A stretch of DNA of 44,875 nucleotides from NCBI RefSeq assembly GCF_002994635.1, contig NZ_PVNL01000073.1:1-44875 (forward strand), in the 5' to 3' direction. The notes under the pieces were generated by a model. That model was not told where the DNA came from. It was given only the letters and a program-made list of their open reading frames with translations, and did not search any database. Within the stretch, counting starts at the first letter, position 1, and each line of letters starts with the position of its first letter. Made by a program: the position numbers and the translations under genes. Shown piece by piece: positions 8,760-17,237 of the stretch. Source of the DNA: Enhygromyxa salina. Lineage in GTDB: Bacteria; Myxococcota_A; Polyangia; Nannocystales; Nannocystaceae.

Positions 8760-11723
8760 TCACCGGGGGGCCAACTGCTGCGGGGGGTCGTCCCAGGCCT
8801 CGATCGCGTCCCACACCGGATCGCCGGGCAACCCGGCCTGGCCTTTGAGGTAGGCCGCTCGTGCGCGGGTCAGCGCAGCGCTGGCCGCCTGCTCGCGGCC
8901 GAGCTCACGGAGCACCCGCGCCGTCACGAGCTCGCGCTCGGCGGTCTTGCGTGGGCCGGTTGCTTCTTGCGCAGCGACCTGGGCCGCCTTCTCCACGTGC
9001 GCGAGCGCCTGCTCGTTGTCGCCCAGGCCCAACGCGATGTACGTCAGGTCCAGGTAGAGATCGGCGATGTTCGAGATCTCCTGCGTGTCCGAGCGCTCGA
9101 ACAGGCGCAGCAGCAGCGTGGCGTCGGCGAGAGCCCGCTCGTAGCTACCGCTGCGGCGCAGGATCTCCACGCGAATTCCCTTGGCGATCAGGACTTCGAG
9201 GTGGGCCTCGTCGCGATCCTTGCTGACGGTTGCGATCGCCTCGTCGATCAGAACGAGCGCGGCGGCGAGGTTGGTGGGGTCCTCGACGATGATCGCCTTG
9301 GCCAGGTTGGCCTTGCAGTGCGCGACCGGCATCGAGGCGGGGCCGTAGTGCCTGGTGTGGATCTTCAGCACGCGCTCGAGCGGCACGCGGGCCTGCGGCG
9401 CGCCGAATTCGGTGAGCATGGATCCGTAGTTGAACAGCGCCGCGCCGACCTCCACGTGGTCGGGCCCGAACAGCTGCTCGCGTCGGGCCATTAGCTGCTC
9501 GAACGCCTGCTTGCTGGCTCGGGCATCGCCCATCTGCCAGGCGAACACCCCAGCAGCGTTGAGCGCCGCGAGCGAACGGGGATCCAGCGGTCCGAGCTGG
9601 TCGGCCCAGATTGTCTCGGCGCGCGTGGCTGCCTGGTTTGCCTCCAACAGCTTGCCGGCCTCGAACAACCCGGACGAGAGGTTGAACAGCGCGTCCCCGG
9701 TGCGCTTGGCGTCCGGACCGTTGAGCTCGGTCGAGAGCTCGACCGCGCGCTGGTACCCAACGATCGCCTCGGCGTAGTTGCCGCGGCGACGCTCGAGCCG
9801 GGCGCGGGTCTCGAGCAGCAGCAAGCGCATGCTCTGGTCGTCGAGGTAGTCTGCCAGCGCCTCGGCGGTCCGCAGCCACCGCTCGGCCTCGGCGCGACGC
9901 GGCTCGAAGTCCGTCAGGTAGGCGGCGAGATCCTGGGCTGCGCGCCCAGCAAATCGAAACAGCCCCGCGGCCAGGGCCGACTCGTAGGCCAGCACCAGCT
10001 CGGCCTCGGCCTGTGGGTCGTCGAGCTGGGTGAGCAGGTCGCCGCGGGTGTAGCGGGCCTCGGTGATCAAGGTGGGGTGACCGCTGGCGAGCGCGGTCGC
10101 GTACGCGGGCTCGAGCCGGGTCTTGGCCAGGTCGTAGCGCCCGATCGAGCGCTGGACCGCGACCGCGTCGAACTCCTCGAGCACGCGCTCGAACTCGGCT
10201 CGGCGCTCGCGGTCGGCCGGCGGTGGGATCCGGTCGTGCATCGCCTCGGGGTCGCTGCAGTCGGCGACGTCGCCGATGTCGTCGACCTGCGCGGGCGCCT
10301 TGCGCAGCTGCTGTTCGGTCGCGCTCTGAATCGACTCGATGAAGGTCACCAGTCGCGAGCGACGCCGGGCGAGGCACAGCATGCGATCGTCGAGCCGATC
10401 CTCGGACTGCTCACCGCGAATCCGCGTCGCCGCGCAGGCTTCGGTCCAGGCCGCGAGCCAGGCACCCGTCCACGCGTCGAGCAGGCGGATCAGCCGGGCC
10501 TCGTCGTCCTTGGCCCAGCGCTCGCCGAGCTGGGCGTAGCGGGCGTGGATTCGATCGCGCTGCCCCGCATCCCACGCGTCGCCGAGCGCCGCTTCGGCGC
10601 CCTGGCACAGCGGTGGCGGTGGCGGCGGCGATGGTTGTGGCTGCGCCCACAGCTGCGGCCCCACGATCGCCGCGGCGAGTCCGGTGAGGCCCAGCACGAT
10701 CGCGCCGACCCGCCTGCGCCCGGCCGCGGGGTTGTTGCTGAGCGCCCGCAGCAGCGCGTGCATGTCGGGCCAGCGCGCGCTGGGTTCGTTGGCGAGCCCA
10801 CGCTCGAGCACCCGCCGCAGCCAGCTCGGGACCCTGGCCGCCACGGCTGGCGAGGGCTCGCGCAGCTGGTGCTCGTGGATCGCAAACAGGATCGCCGCCG
10901 CCGAGTCCCCGGCGAACGGCCGCTCGCCGTACAGCCCCTCCCACAGCGCGACGCAGAAGCTGAACTGGTCGGATCGGGCGTCGAGCTCGGCGCCCCGAAA
11001 CTGCTCGGGGGCCATGTACGCGGGCGTGCCCACGAACGCGCCGGTCTGGGTCAGGCGCAGCGAGAGCGAGTCGAGCGTGACCGTGTCGAGCCCCGGGCCC
11101 TGCGAGCTCTCGAGGGAATGGGGTGAGTCGTCGGCGGCCCGCCTGGCGAGGCCAAAGTCAGCGACGCGGACCCTGCCGTCGGCGCCCAGCAGCACGTTGG
11201 CCGGCTTGAAGTCGCGGTGGATCAGGTCGGCCGCGTGGGCTGCCGCGAGTCCGCGCCCGGCCGGGAGAAACCGGGCGACCACCTCGCGCCACGGGTGCGG
11301 ACTGCCTGCGGGCGCCGAGTCGAGCCAGTCCTCGAGGTTGGTGCCCTCGACGTACTCCATGGCGACGAACACCCGACCCGCGTGGGTCCCCACGTCGTGG
11401 ACCGTGACGACGTTGGCGTGCGAGAGCTTGGCCATCGCCTGGGCTTCACGCTGCAGCCGGGAGCTCCCGATCGAGGCCCGGCTGGCCTCGGTGCCCGGCG
11501 CGTGGTGGAGCAGCTTGATCGCCAGCTTGCGGTTGAGCTCGGGATCGTAGGCGGCGTAGACCTTGCCCATGCCGCCGCTGCCGAGCACGTCCAGGATCAG
11601 GTAGCGGCCGAGCGACTCGCCGCGGGTGAGCTCGACGGGGACCCTCTCGGTCCGGAGGCTCGGGTTCGCAGGGTCGGCGTCGAGCGTCGCGTCGATCGTC
11701 TGGTTGTCCGAGCCCTCGCCCAT
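8760..11723 (-). CDS. Membrane-spanning Ser/Thr protein kinase with TPR-rich C-terminus
   Basis: The product has 987 residues. The Pkn-type kinase domain covers about 38-320: glycine loop LGSGGMGKVYAA, Lys70 in AIKLL, catalytic HRDFKPAN (Asp171, Lys173, Asn176), DFG at 189-191, and the APE-region motif GTPAYMAPEQ. All catalytic residues are present, so it should be active. One transmembrane helix lies near 341-363, followed by a Pro-rich stretch and about 600 residues of helical repeats with TPR spacing. This is the common myxobacterial layout of a cytoplasmic kinase with an extracytoplasmic sensor. The start is the only well-placed ATG, and the gene is divergent from the one at 11794 across 70 bases. 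It is probably cotranscribed with the M61 peptidase. Confidence 0.93.
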   Translation of the reverse strand: MGEGSDNQTIDATLDADPANPSLRTERVPVELTRGESLGRYLILDVLGSGGMGKVYAAYDPELNRKLAIKLLHHAPGTEASRASIGSSRLQREAQAMAKLSHANVVTVHDVGTHAGRVFVAMEYVEGTNLEDWLDSAPAGSPHPWREVVARFLPAGRGLAAAHAADLIHRDFKPANVLLGADGRVRVADFGLARRAADDSPHSLESSQGPGLDTVTLDSLSLRLTQTGAFVGTPAYMAPEQFRGAELDARSDQFSFCVALWEGLYGERPFAGDSAAAILFAIHEHQLREPSPAVAARVPSWLRRVLERGLANEPSARWPDMHALLRALSNNPAAGRRRVGAIVLGLTGLAAAIVGPQLWAQPQPSPPPPPPLCQGAEAALGDAWDAGQRDRIHARYAQLGERWAKDDEARLIRLLDAWTGAWLAAWTEACAATRIRGEQSEDRLDDRMLCLARRRSRLVTFIESIQSATEQQLRKAPAQVDDIGDVADCSDPEAMHDRIPPPADRERRAEFERVLEEFDAVAVQRSIGRYDLAKTRLEPAYATALASGHPTLITEARYTRGDLLTQLDDPQAEAELVLAYESALAAGLFRFAGRAAQDLAAYLTDFEPRRAEAERWLRTAEALADYLDDQSMRLLLLETRARLERRRGNYAEAIVGYQRAVELSTELNGPDAKRTGDALFNLSSGLFEAGKLLEANQAATRAETIWADQLGPLDPRSLAALNAAGVFAWQMGDARASKQAFEQLMARREQLFGPDHVEVGAALFNYGSMLTEFGAPQARVPLERVLKIHTRHYGPASMPVAHCKANLAKAIIVEDPTNLAAALVLIDEAIATVSKDRDEAHLEVLIAKGIRVEILRRSGSYERALADATLLLRLFERSDTQEISNIADLYLDLTYIALGLGDNEQALAHVEKAAQVAAQEATGPRKTAERELVTARVLRELGREQAASAALTRARAAYLKGQAGLPGDPVWDAIEAWDDPPQQLAPR

Positions 11724-11793
11724 GCGGCGTTTAGCATAGGTGTTTGTGGCTCACCGTGCAGTGACAGGCCTGATCTGAGTTTGGCATGAGCTT

Positions 11794-12249
11794 ATGCTGG
11801 CTCGTCCGTTGACCGTTGGACTCGCAGCCCTCGCCTGTCTCGCGTGTATCGATGATCGAGGAGCGGCCAGCGACGCGAGCACGCAGCCCAGCGACGCGGA
11901 CACTGACGGAGATGGGGACGGTGACGGCGATCCTGGCGACGGTGATGGTGTTGGTGATGACGCCGGCGAGCCGACCGAGGCGCTTGGCACCATCGCCGTC
12001 GCCTCGCCGCCGTTCCCCACGCTCGAGCACATCTCGGCGGTGTGGGAGATCCGTCGGCGACGATGTCGTGCAAGGCACGACCAACTGGGCGCGCTCATCG
12101 TCAAGCTGCAGCGCGGCAGCGTCGGTGACATCGTGTGGCACAACAGCGTGATCCCCGGGATCACCGGTCCACCGGCCCCGACCCTGAGGATGGGCCGCGG
12201 ACGCGGCGGGGTCCTGGCCCACGGCGGGGCGGCTGGTAATCTGCGGCCT
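11794..12249 (+). pseudogene. Lipoprotein/P-domain-like remnant open into the kinase frame
   Basis: ATG 11794 begins a lipoprotein-type signal (ALACLAC, Cys18 probable), then an Asp/Gly tract (DTDGDGDGDGDP) like those of other lipoproteins here, then a segment resembling part of a proprotein-convertase P domain (HDQLGALIVKLQRGSVGDIV). Around 12045-12075 the residues become Arg-rich (RRRRCRAR), which suggests local frame damage, and the P-domain-like sequence stops near 12160. No in-frame stop occurs before the kinase. A lipidated, exported N-terminus joined to a soluble kinase makes little topological sense. I therefore treat this as a truncated lipoprotein gene that happens to be open into the kinase, though a real fusion cannot be excluded. 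Confidence 0.5.
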
Positions 12250-14745
12250 GTGCCCCGCGAGCGTCACGCTGACGATCTGAGCCCCGCCGTCGGACAGCTG
12301 TTCGCCGGTCGCTACCAGATCGAGGCGCTGCTCGGCCGTGGCGGGATGGGCTCGGTGTTTCGTGCTGACGATCGCGCGGTCGGGGAGACCGTCGCGCTCA
12401 AGACCCTCGACACCTGTACGGACGACCAGAACGCGATCGAGCGGTTCCGCGGCGAGGTTCGCCTCGCCCGACGCGTGACCCATCGCAACGCCGCGCGCAC
12501 CTACGATCTGGGCGAGCACCACGGGCTGCGCTTCTTGACCATGGAGTACGTCCAGGGCCAGAGCCTGCGCGCGTGGCTGGTTCGGCGCCCACGCCCGCTG
12601 GAGACGATCGAGATCGCGCTGCAGCTCGCGGCTGGGCTGGCGGCGGCGCACGACGCCGGGGTGATCCACCGCGATCTCAAGCCCCGCAACATCATGATCG
12701 AGACCAGCGGCCGCGCGGTGATCACCGACTTCGGGATCGCGCGGATGCACGAGGGGCCCGGTCGCGACCAGACCGGCGCGCTGCTCGGGACGCCGGCCTA
12801 CATGGCGCCCGAGCAGGTCGAGGCCAAGCCCGTCGACGCGCGCACCGACGAGTACGCGCTGGCCTTGATCGTCGTCGAGATGCTGACGGGCGCGCTGCCG
12901 TTCTCGGGCAGCGACCCGGCCGCTGTGGCCCTGGCTCGCCTGGACGGGCCCGTGCCCGACCTCGCAGTCACCGGGTTGATCCCCGCGCCGCTGCTCGAGC
13001 CGCTCACGCGCGCGCTCTCGCGTGATCCGGAGGCACGGTGGCCCAGCGTGACCGCGTTCGCTCGCGCGCTCGAGCAGGCGCGCGAACAGATCGCAGACGA
13101 GACCCTGGATGGTGACCCTGAAGACTGGGACCCCAGGCGGCCGGCTGACTCGCACCCGACCGTCGGTTCGGCGTCCGCGTCAGCCCCGGCCGATGACAGC
13201 CACGTTCAGGCCGTCGACACCTCGAGCCCGACCATGCTCGGCGAGCTGCTGAGCAGCTTGATGAGCACCACCACCGATCGCACCGGGCTGCGGCTGCCAA
13301 CCCCCAGCCCCACGTCGGCTCCAGAGCAGGCAGCCCGGGCCCTGGCGGTCCTGCCGTTTCGCTATCGCGGCCCCGCCGACTCGGAGTTCGTCGCCGACGC
13401 GCTGCTCGACGAGCTGATCGATCTGCTGTCCATGACCCGCGGGCTCAAGGTCAGCGGCAGCGGAGCGACGGCGCGGCTGGCAGGCGCGGGAGATCGCGAC
13501 CCTCGCTCGCTGGGGGCCGAGCTGGGCGTGGACGTGGTCGTGGACGGGAGCATCCAGCTGGCCGGTAAGCGCCTGCGGATCGCGGCCCGGCTGCTCGACG
13601 TCGACACCGGGTTTCAGCTGTGGAGTGAGCGATTCGACGGCCTGCTCGAGGACGTGTTCGAGCTGCAGGACAAGCTGGGTAAGCGGATCGCCGAGGCTTT
13701 GCGCGTCGAGCTGCAGATCATCGAACACCGCGGCGGCGCCGACGCTGACGCGATCGAGCGCTACCTTCGGGCCCGGCAGGCCAAGTCCAAGTGGGAGCTG
13801 GGCGGCCCCGATGGCGCGGTCACCCATTATCGGGCCGTGCTCGACCGAGCGCCCGAGTTCAAGCCCGCGATCGCTGGTTTGGCGATCGCGTGCATGCGGG
13901 CGTGGTTCATGCCCAAAGACGAAGATGACGCCGACGCCAGCGTCGACTGGGCGTCGGTCGCCAAGATCGCCGTCGAGCGGGCCATGGCCGAGGCCCCGCA
14001 GTTTGCCGAGACTCGCATCGCCGCGGCGTCTTGGTCGGTCCAGGGTGGGTACTATCGCGAGGCAGCCGAGCACCTGCGTGAGGCCCTGCGGATCGCCCCA
14101 ACTTGCGCGCTGGCCCATGAGTACCTCGGGCGCCTGCAGACCGAGGCCGCGCACCCCGAGCGAGGCATCGCGCACCTCGAGCTCGCCCTCGAGCTCGACC
14201 CGGCGCTCGACTGGTGTCTCGCCGATCTCGCCCGCCACCGGGCGCTGCGCGGCGACTACGACGGCTATGATCGGCTCATGGTCCAGCTGCTCGCGCGCAC
14301 CGTTCGCCACCACGCGTCGGCGCACCTGATGCAGATGCGGGTTGGTGCGTGGCGGCGTGACACCACCATGATTCGCGAGGCGCTCAGGGAGCTGGAGTCC
14401 TGCAATCCCAGCGAGGGCACCCGCTCGATCATGACCTACGGTCCACCGCTGCTCGAGCCCTACGATCCGGTGGCGCTCGATCAACAGCACGAGCTCATGC
14501 TCACGGTCATTCACAATGGCCGGATGCGGACCTTGATGCATCAGCTGTTCGCCGAGCAGGCCGCGTTTCACCATGATCACGAGCGCACGCTGTCGTCGTT
14601 GGAGGCGGCGGCGCAGCTGGTGCTCGTCGACCTCGACTGGCTCGACAATTGCCCGCTGTTTGTCGATGTCCGTCAGGACCCACGCTTTGCGGCGTTGCGG
14701 GCGGTCGTGCGTGGGCGCTGTGAGCAGATCTGGGCGGTCGGCTGA
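12250..14745 (+). CDS. Soluble Ser/Thr protein kinase with TolB-like (COG5616) and TPR regions
   Basis: Starting from GTG 12250 the product has 831 residues. The kinase domain covers about 20-285: LGRGGMGSVFRAD loop, Lys51, HRDLKPRN (Asp142, Lys144, Asn147), DFG at 160-162, GTPAYMAPEQ. Residues about 360-475 match the domain found in CadC-like and adenylate-cyclase-associated regulators (ALAVLPFRYRG, VDVVVDGSIQLAGKRLRIAARLLD, WSERFDG). TPR-like helices follow to the end. No transmembrane helix is visible, so it is probably cytoplasmic. This kinase plus COG5616 plus TPR order is frequent in myxobacteria and Acidobacteria. The start is chosen because the kinase domain begins 20 residues later; the frame is also open from ATG 11794 (see the separate remnant). 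The stop lies 9 bases from that of the converging gene. Confidence 0.88.
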   Translation: MPRERHADDLSPAVGQLFAGRYQIEALLGRGGMGSVFRADDRAVGETVALKTLDTCTDDQNAIERFRGEVRLARRVTHRNAARTYDLGEHHGLRFLTMEYVQGQSLRAWLVRRPRPLETIEIALQLAAGLAAAHDAGVIHRDLKPRNIMIETSGRAVITDFGIARMHEGPGRDQTGALLGTPAYMAPEQVEAKPVDARTDEYALALIVVEMLTGALPFSGSDPAAVALARLDGPVPDLAVTGLIPAPLLEPLTRALSRDPEARWPSVTAFARALEQAREQIADETLDGDPEDWDPRRPADSHPTVGSASASAPADDSHVQAVDTSSPTMLGELLSSLMSTTTDRTGLRLPTPSPTSAPEQAARALAVLPFRYRGPADSEFVADALLDELIDLLSMTRGLKVSGSGATARLAGAGDRDPRSLGAELGVDVVVDGSIQLAGKRLRIAARLLDVDTGFQLWSERFDGLLEDVFELQDKLGKRIAEALRVELQIIEHRGGADADAIERYLRARQAKSKWELGGPDGAVTHYRAVLDRAPEFKPAIAGLAIACMRAWFMPKDEDDADASVDWASVAKIAVERAMAEAPQFAETRIAAASWSVQGGYYREAAEHLREALRIAPTCALAHEYLGRLQTEAAHPERGIAHLELALELDPALDWCLADLARHRALRGDYDGYDRLMVQLLARTVRHHASAHLMQMRVGAWRRDTTMIREALRELESCNPSEGTRSIMTYGPPLLEPYDPVALDQQHELMLTVIHNGRMRTLMHQLFAEQAAFHHDHERTLSSLEAAAQLVLVDLDWLDNCPLFVDVRQDPRFAALRAVVRGRCEQIWAVG

Positions 14746-14754
14746 GCCAGGGGC

Positions 14755-16059
14755 TCACGGTGGGTCCGACATCATCACGCAGACCTGCTGGGCGCTGATC
14801 GACACGGTGACGACATCGTCGACGCAATCGCCGTTGACGTCACCCATCGCAATTTGCCGTGGGTTGAGCCCGCAGTTGAGCTGCATGACGGGGCCGAATC
14901 CGTCGCCGGTCGACAGGTAGACCGCCATGGTCTGGCCGCCGACGATCGCGAGGTCGGCCATGCCATCTTTGTCGATGTCGCTCAGGCCCACGGCGGCCGG
15001 GCCCGACGGCGCCGTGATCACCGTGTCGGGACCAAACGTTCCATCGCCCTGGCCACGGAACACGTGCCCGGCGTCCGACCCACCGCCCGCGGTGACGAGC
15101 ACGATGTCCAGGTCACCGTCACCGTCGATGTCGCCGGCGGCGATGTCGGACGGCCCCCCCATATAGGGAATCGGCGGCGCGAACGCGTACTCGGCCGCGC
15201 CGTTGCCAAGTCCCACATAGAGCGCGCCAAAGGTTGCAACGGCGACGTCGAGGTCGGCATCGCCGTCCCAGTCACCGGCCGCCACGAGCCCGCCGCTCGG
15301 CCACGGGCCGGCCGAGATGATCGGATTGAACGAGTAGCTCTCTTGCCCGACTGTGGCAGGGAACACCGTCAACACGCCGCCCGAAGCCGTGATCACATCG
15401 AGGGCGTTGTCGCCGGTCGCCAGACCAAGCACGAATTGGTTCGTCACGAATGGATTCGCCTCGTAGTCGCCAAACCCGCCCTGGCCATCGCCACGTAGAC
15501 GAGCGATGATCGTGCCACCGCCGTTGTCGAGGCCGAGCGTCACGATGTCGAATGCCGAGTCCGCGATCGCGCCGCCTCGGAGCACACCGGGAAACGGCAT
15601 CGAGCCGAGCTCCGTGATGATCGGGACGTCAAAGCTGCCGTTGCCCGACCCGAGAAAGGTTCGGATCCGGTGCTCGTCCCGCGAGCTCGAGACCACGTCG
15701 AGGTTTGCGTCCATGTTGACGTAGCCAAGCGCAACGCCCTGCGGATTTGCGCCTGCGGGAAGGGTGAGAGGCCCCGAGTAGGAGACGGCGTAGGGACCAT
15801 CCGTGCAGGCCGCGGGGTCGCCATCGCCATCGCCGTCGCCATCACCGGGATCGCCGTCGCCGTCGCCGGTGTCGCCGTCTCCATCACCGGGATCGCCGTC
15901 GCCGTCGCCGTCGCCGTCGCCGGTGTCGCCGTCTCCATCACCGGGATCGCCGTCGCCATCGCCGGTCTCGCTCGTTGAGCCTCCCCTCGGCTCGGGATCC
16001 TGAAAACACCCGCCAAGTAGCAACGCAGCGAGGACTGGAGTGTAGTGAGCCAAGCGCAT
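14755..16059 (-). CDS. FG-GAP/VCBS repeat lipoprotein with long Gly-Asp linker
   Basis: The product has 434 residues from the ATG at 16059. A further 67 upstream codons are open but lack a signal, whereas this start gives a clean lipoprotein signal (LLGGC, Cys18). Residues 33-82 are an almost pure GD tract with occasional P and T. The rest contains at least five FG-GAP/VCBS calcium loops (YVNMDANLDVV, DWDGDADLDVAV, DIDGDGDLDIVL, DIDKDGMADLAI, DVNGDCVDDVV), predicting a seven-bladed-type beta-propeller at the cell surface. The GD tract probably acts as a flexible, acidic tether. Ligand and role are unknown. Confidence 0.85.
   Translation of the reverse strand: MRLAHYTPVLAALLLGGCFQDPEPRGGSTSETGDGDGDPGDGDGDTGDGDGDGDGDPGDGDGDTGDGDGDPGDGDGDGDGDPAACTDGPYAVSYSGPLTLPAGANPQGVALGYVNMDANLDVVSSSRDEHRIRTFLGSGNGSFDVPIITELGSMPFPGVLRGGAIADSAFDIVTLGLDNGGGTIIARLRGDGQGGFGDYEANPFVTNQFVLGLATGDNALDVITASGGVLTVFPATVGQESYSFNPIISAGPWPSGGLVAAGDWDGDADLDVAVATFGALYVGLGNGAAEYAFAPPIPYMGGPSDIAAGDIDGDGDLDIVLVTAGGGSDAGHVFRGQGDGTFGPDTVITAPSGPAAVGLSDIDKDGMADLAIVGGQTMAVYLSTGDGFGPVMQLNCGLNPRQIAMGDVNGDCVDDVVTVSISAQQVCVMMSDPP
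15814..15963 (-). repeat. Nested Gly-Asp codon repeat tract
   Basis: About 150 bases of GGC/GGT/GGA-GAC/GAT repeats encode residues 33-82 of the FG-GAP lipoprotein. Within it the blocks GDGDGDP, GDGDGDT and GDGDGDGDGDP alternate, so the tract is a repeat of repeats. All units are multiples of three bases, so copy changes would alter linker length without breaking the frame. Confidence 0.8.
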
Positions 16060-16448
16060 GGGAGTTTGCACGCGGTCGATGGTATCGTGCCTGACGGATT
16101 CTCCCCACACGATCAGTCGGAACGGCTGAGTTTTTTGCAATCGAGCGGTTCTCCGTACGGCCGACGCGAGCACGAAACGACGATTCGTGGGGAGCCGAGC
16201 CCGACCTGACGAGCCCTCCGGACACCTGGGTTTGAGGATGGCGCGAAGGGCGCGAGCCAAAGGGCCTCTCGGGGCCTCGTCGACGTCTGGCGGGTGTCGT
16301 TTCTCGTTGGAGAGGGGCGGCCACCAATGGTGCCAGCTGGGTGGGGGAACTTACGCATTGACATCGTCTGAATTTGGTCAGTTTGAGCATGACCCTTTCC
16401 GGTTTTCATTATTGGGTTTGGTACATATCTCGCAGTGCGTATTTGTTC
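16060..16448. promoter_or_regulatory. Divergent intergenic region with AT-rich promoter-like part
   Basis: These 389 bases separate two divergent lipoprotein genes. The last 100 bases are clearly AT-richer than the surroundings, and a consensus TTGACA lies at 16358-16363, but I find no good -10 box at 16-18 bases from it. A promoter for the gene at 16449 is likely here; its exact elements are uncertain. Confidence 0.35.
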
Positions 16449-17177
16449 ATGGACGCACGGATCTTCTCCAACGCAATCTTCGCCACCTTCACACTCACCC
16501 TGACCACGTTCGCGGTCAGCTGTGCGGGGCCCGGCAATGAGGTGACCCATGACGAAGAGACGGGCTGGGCGGTCGTCCCCGGCGACGACGAAGGCAAAAC
16601 CGACGACGAAGGCAGGACCGACGACGAAGGGAGGACCGACGACGAAGGGAGGACCGACGACGAAGGCAGCACCGACGACGAAGGCAGGACCGACGACGAA
16701 GGCAGGACCGACGACGAAGGCAGGACCGACGACGAAGGGAGCACCGACGACGAAGGGAGCACCGACGACGAAGGGAGCACCGACGACGAAGGTGGCACCA
16801 CGGGTGAGGAAGGCTGCACCTTCACGCAAGGCTACTGGAAGAATCATCACGCGGACGCCAAGAATCCGAATCAGCAGATTCCGTGGCCGGATGCCGAGAC
16901 CGACGTCTGCAATCAGGACGGTCTCGAGGTCCTCAACACACCACCCGCTGGAAACAAGTGGTACATCCTCGCCCACCAGTACATCGCGGCGGTCCTCAAT
17001 GTAGCGAACGGGACCTCGGCCCCAGCCGAGGTCGTCGATGCGCTCGCTGAGGCCGAGATGCTGCTGAACGGACCCAATTGCCCGCTGGGGGTCGAGGACG
17101 AGGCTGCTGCCGTCGAGCTCTCGGAGCTCCTCGACGACTACAACAACGGAATCATCGGCCCCGGTCACTGTGGCTGA
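16449..17177 (+). CDS. Lipoprotein with DDEGxT repeats and TQGYWKNH domain
   Basis: The product has 242 residues from the ATG at 16449, chosen because a lipoprotein signal (FAVSC, Cys25) follows; the frame is open upstream to a TTG at 16374. Residues about 46-117 are twelve tandem copies of DDEGxT (x = K, R, S or G). They are followed by a globular C-terminal domain starting GCTFTQGYWKNHH and ending IIGPGHCG. The TQGYWKNH signature recurs in secreted proteins of many bacteria, often near repeats or adhesin domains, but I know of no assigned biochemical function. Three Cys suggest disulfides outside the cytoplasm. The highly acidic repeat may bind divalent cations or act as a spacer. Confidence 0.8.
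   Translation: MDARIFSNAIFATFTLTLTTFAVSCAGPGNEVTHDEETGWAVVPGDDEGKTDDEGRTDDEGRTDDEGRTDDEGSTDDEGRTDDEGRTDDEGRTDDEGSTDDEGSTDDEGSTDDEGGTTGEEGCTFTQGYWKNHHADAKNPNQQIPWPDAETDVCNQDGLEVLNTPPAGNKWYILAHQYIAAVLNVANGTSAPAEVVDALAEAEMLLNGPNCPLGVEDEAAAVELSELLDDYNNGIIGPGHCG
16584..16799 (+). repeat. Twelve tandem 18-bp repeats (DDEGxT)
   Basis: Twelve 18-bp units, each beginning GACGACGAAGG, differ mainly at the codon for residue five. Near-identity between copies suggests recent expansion, and the unit length keeps the frame intact when copy number changes. The opposite strand reads as FVVG repeats, giving a spurious long ORF. Confidence 0.9.
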
Positions 17178-17237
17178 ACCAACCTGGTCGTACCAACCAC
17201 CGCTTGACTCGACGCTCTCAGCGCCACGAAACCCAGC

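Noticed and set aside
6670..8853. 727-codon plus-strand ORF
   Set aside because: It lies antisense to the M61 peptidase, whose zinc motif and PDZ domain are certain. Long antisense frames are expected in very GC-rich DNA.
16584..16799. CRISPR-like array
   Set aside because: The 18-bp repeats are contiguous, without spacers, and encode an in-frame peptide repeat. The same applies to the 156-bp repeats at 34720-35634.
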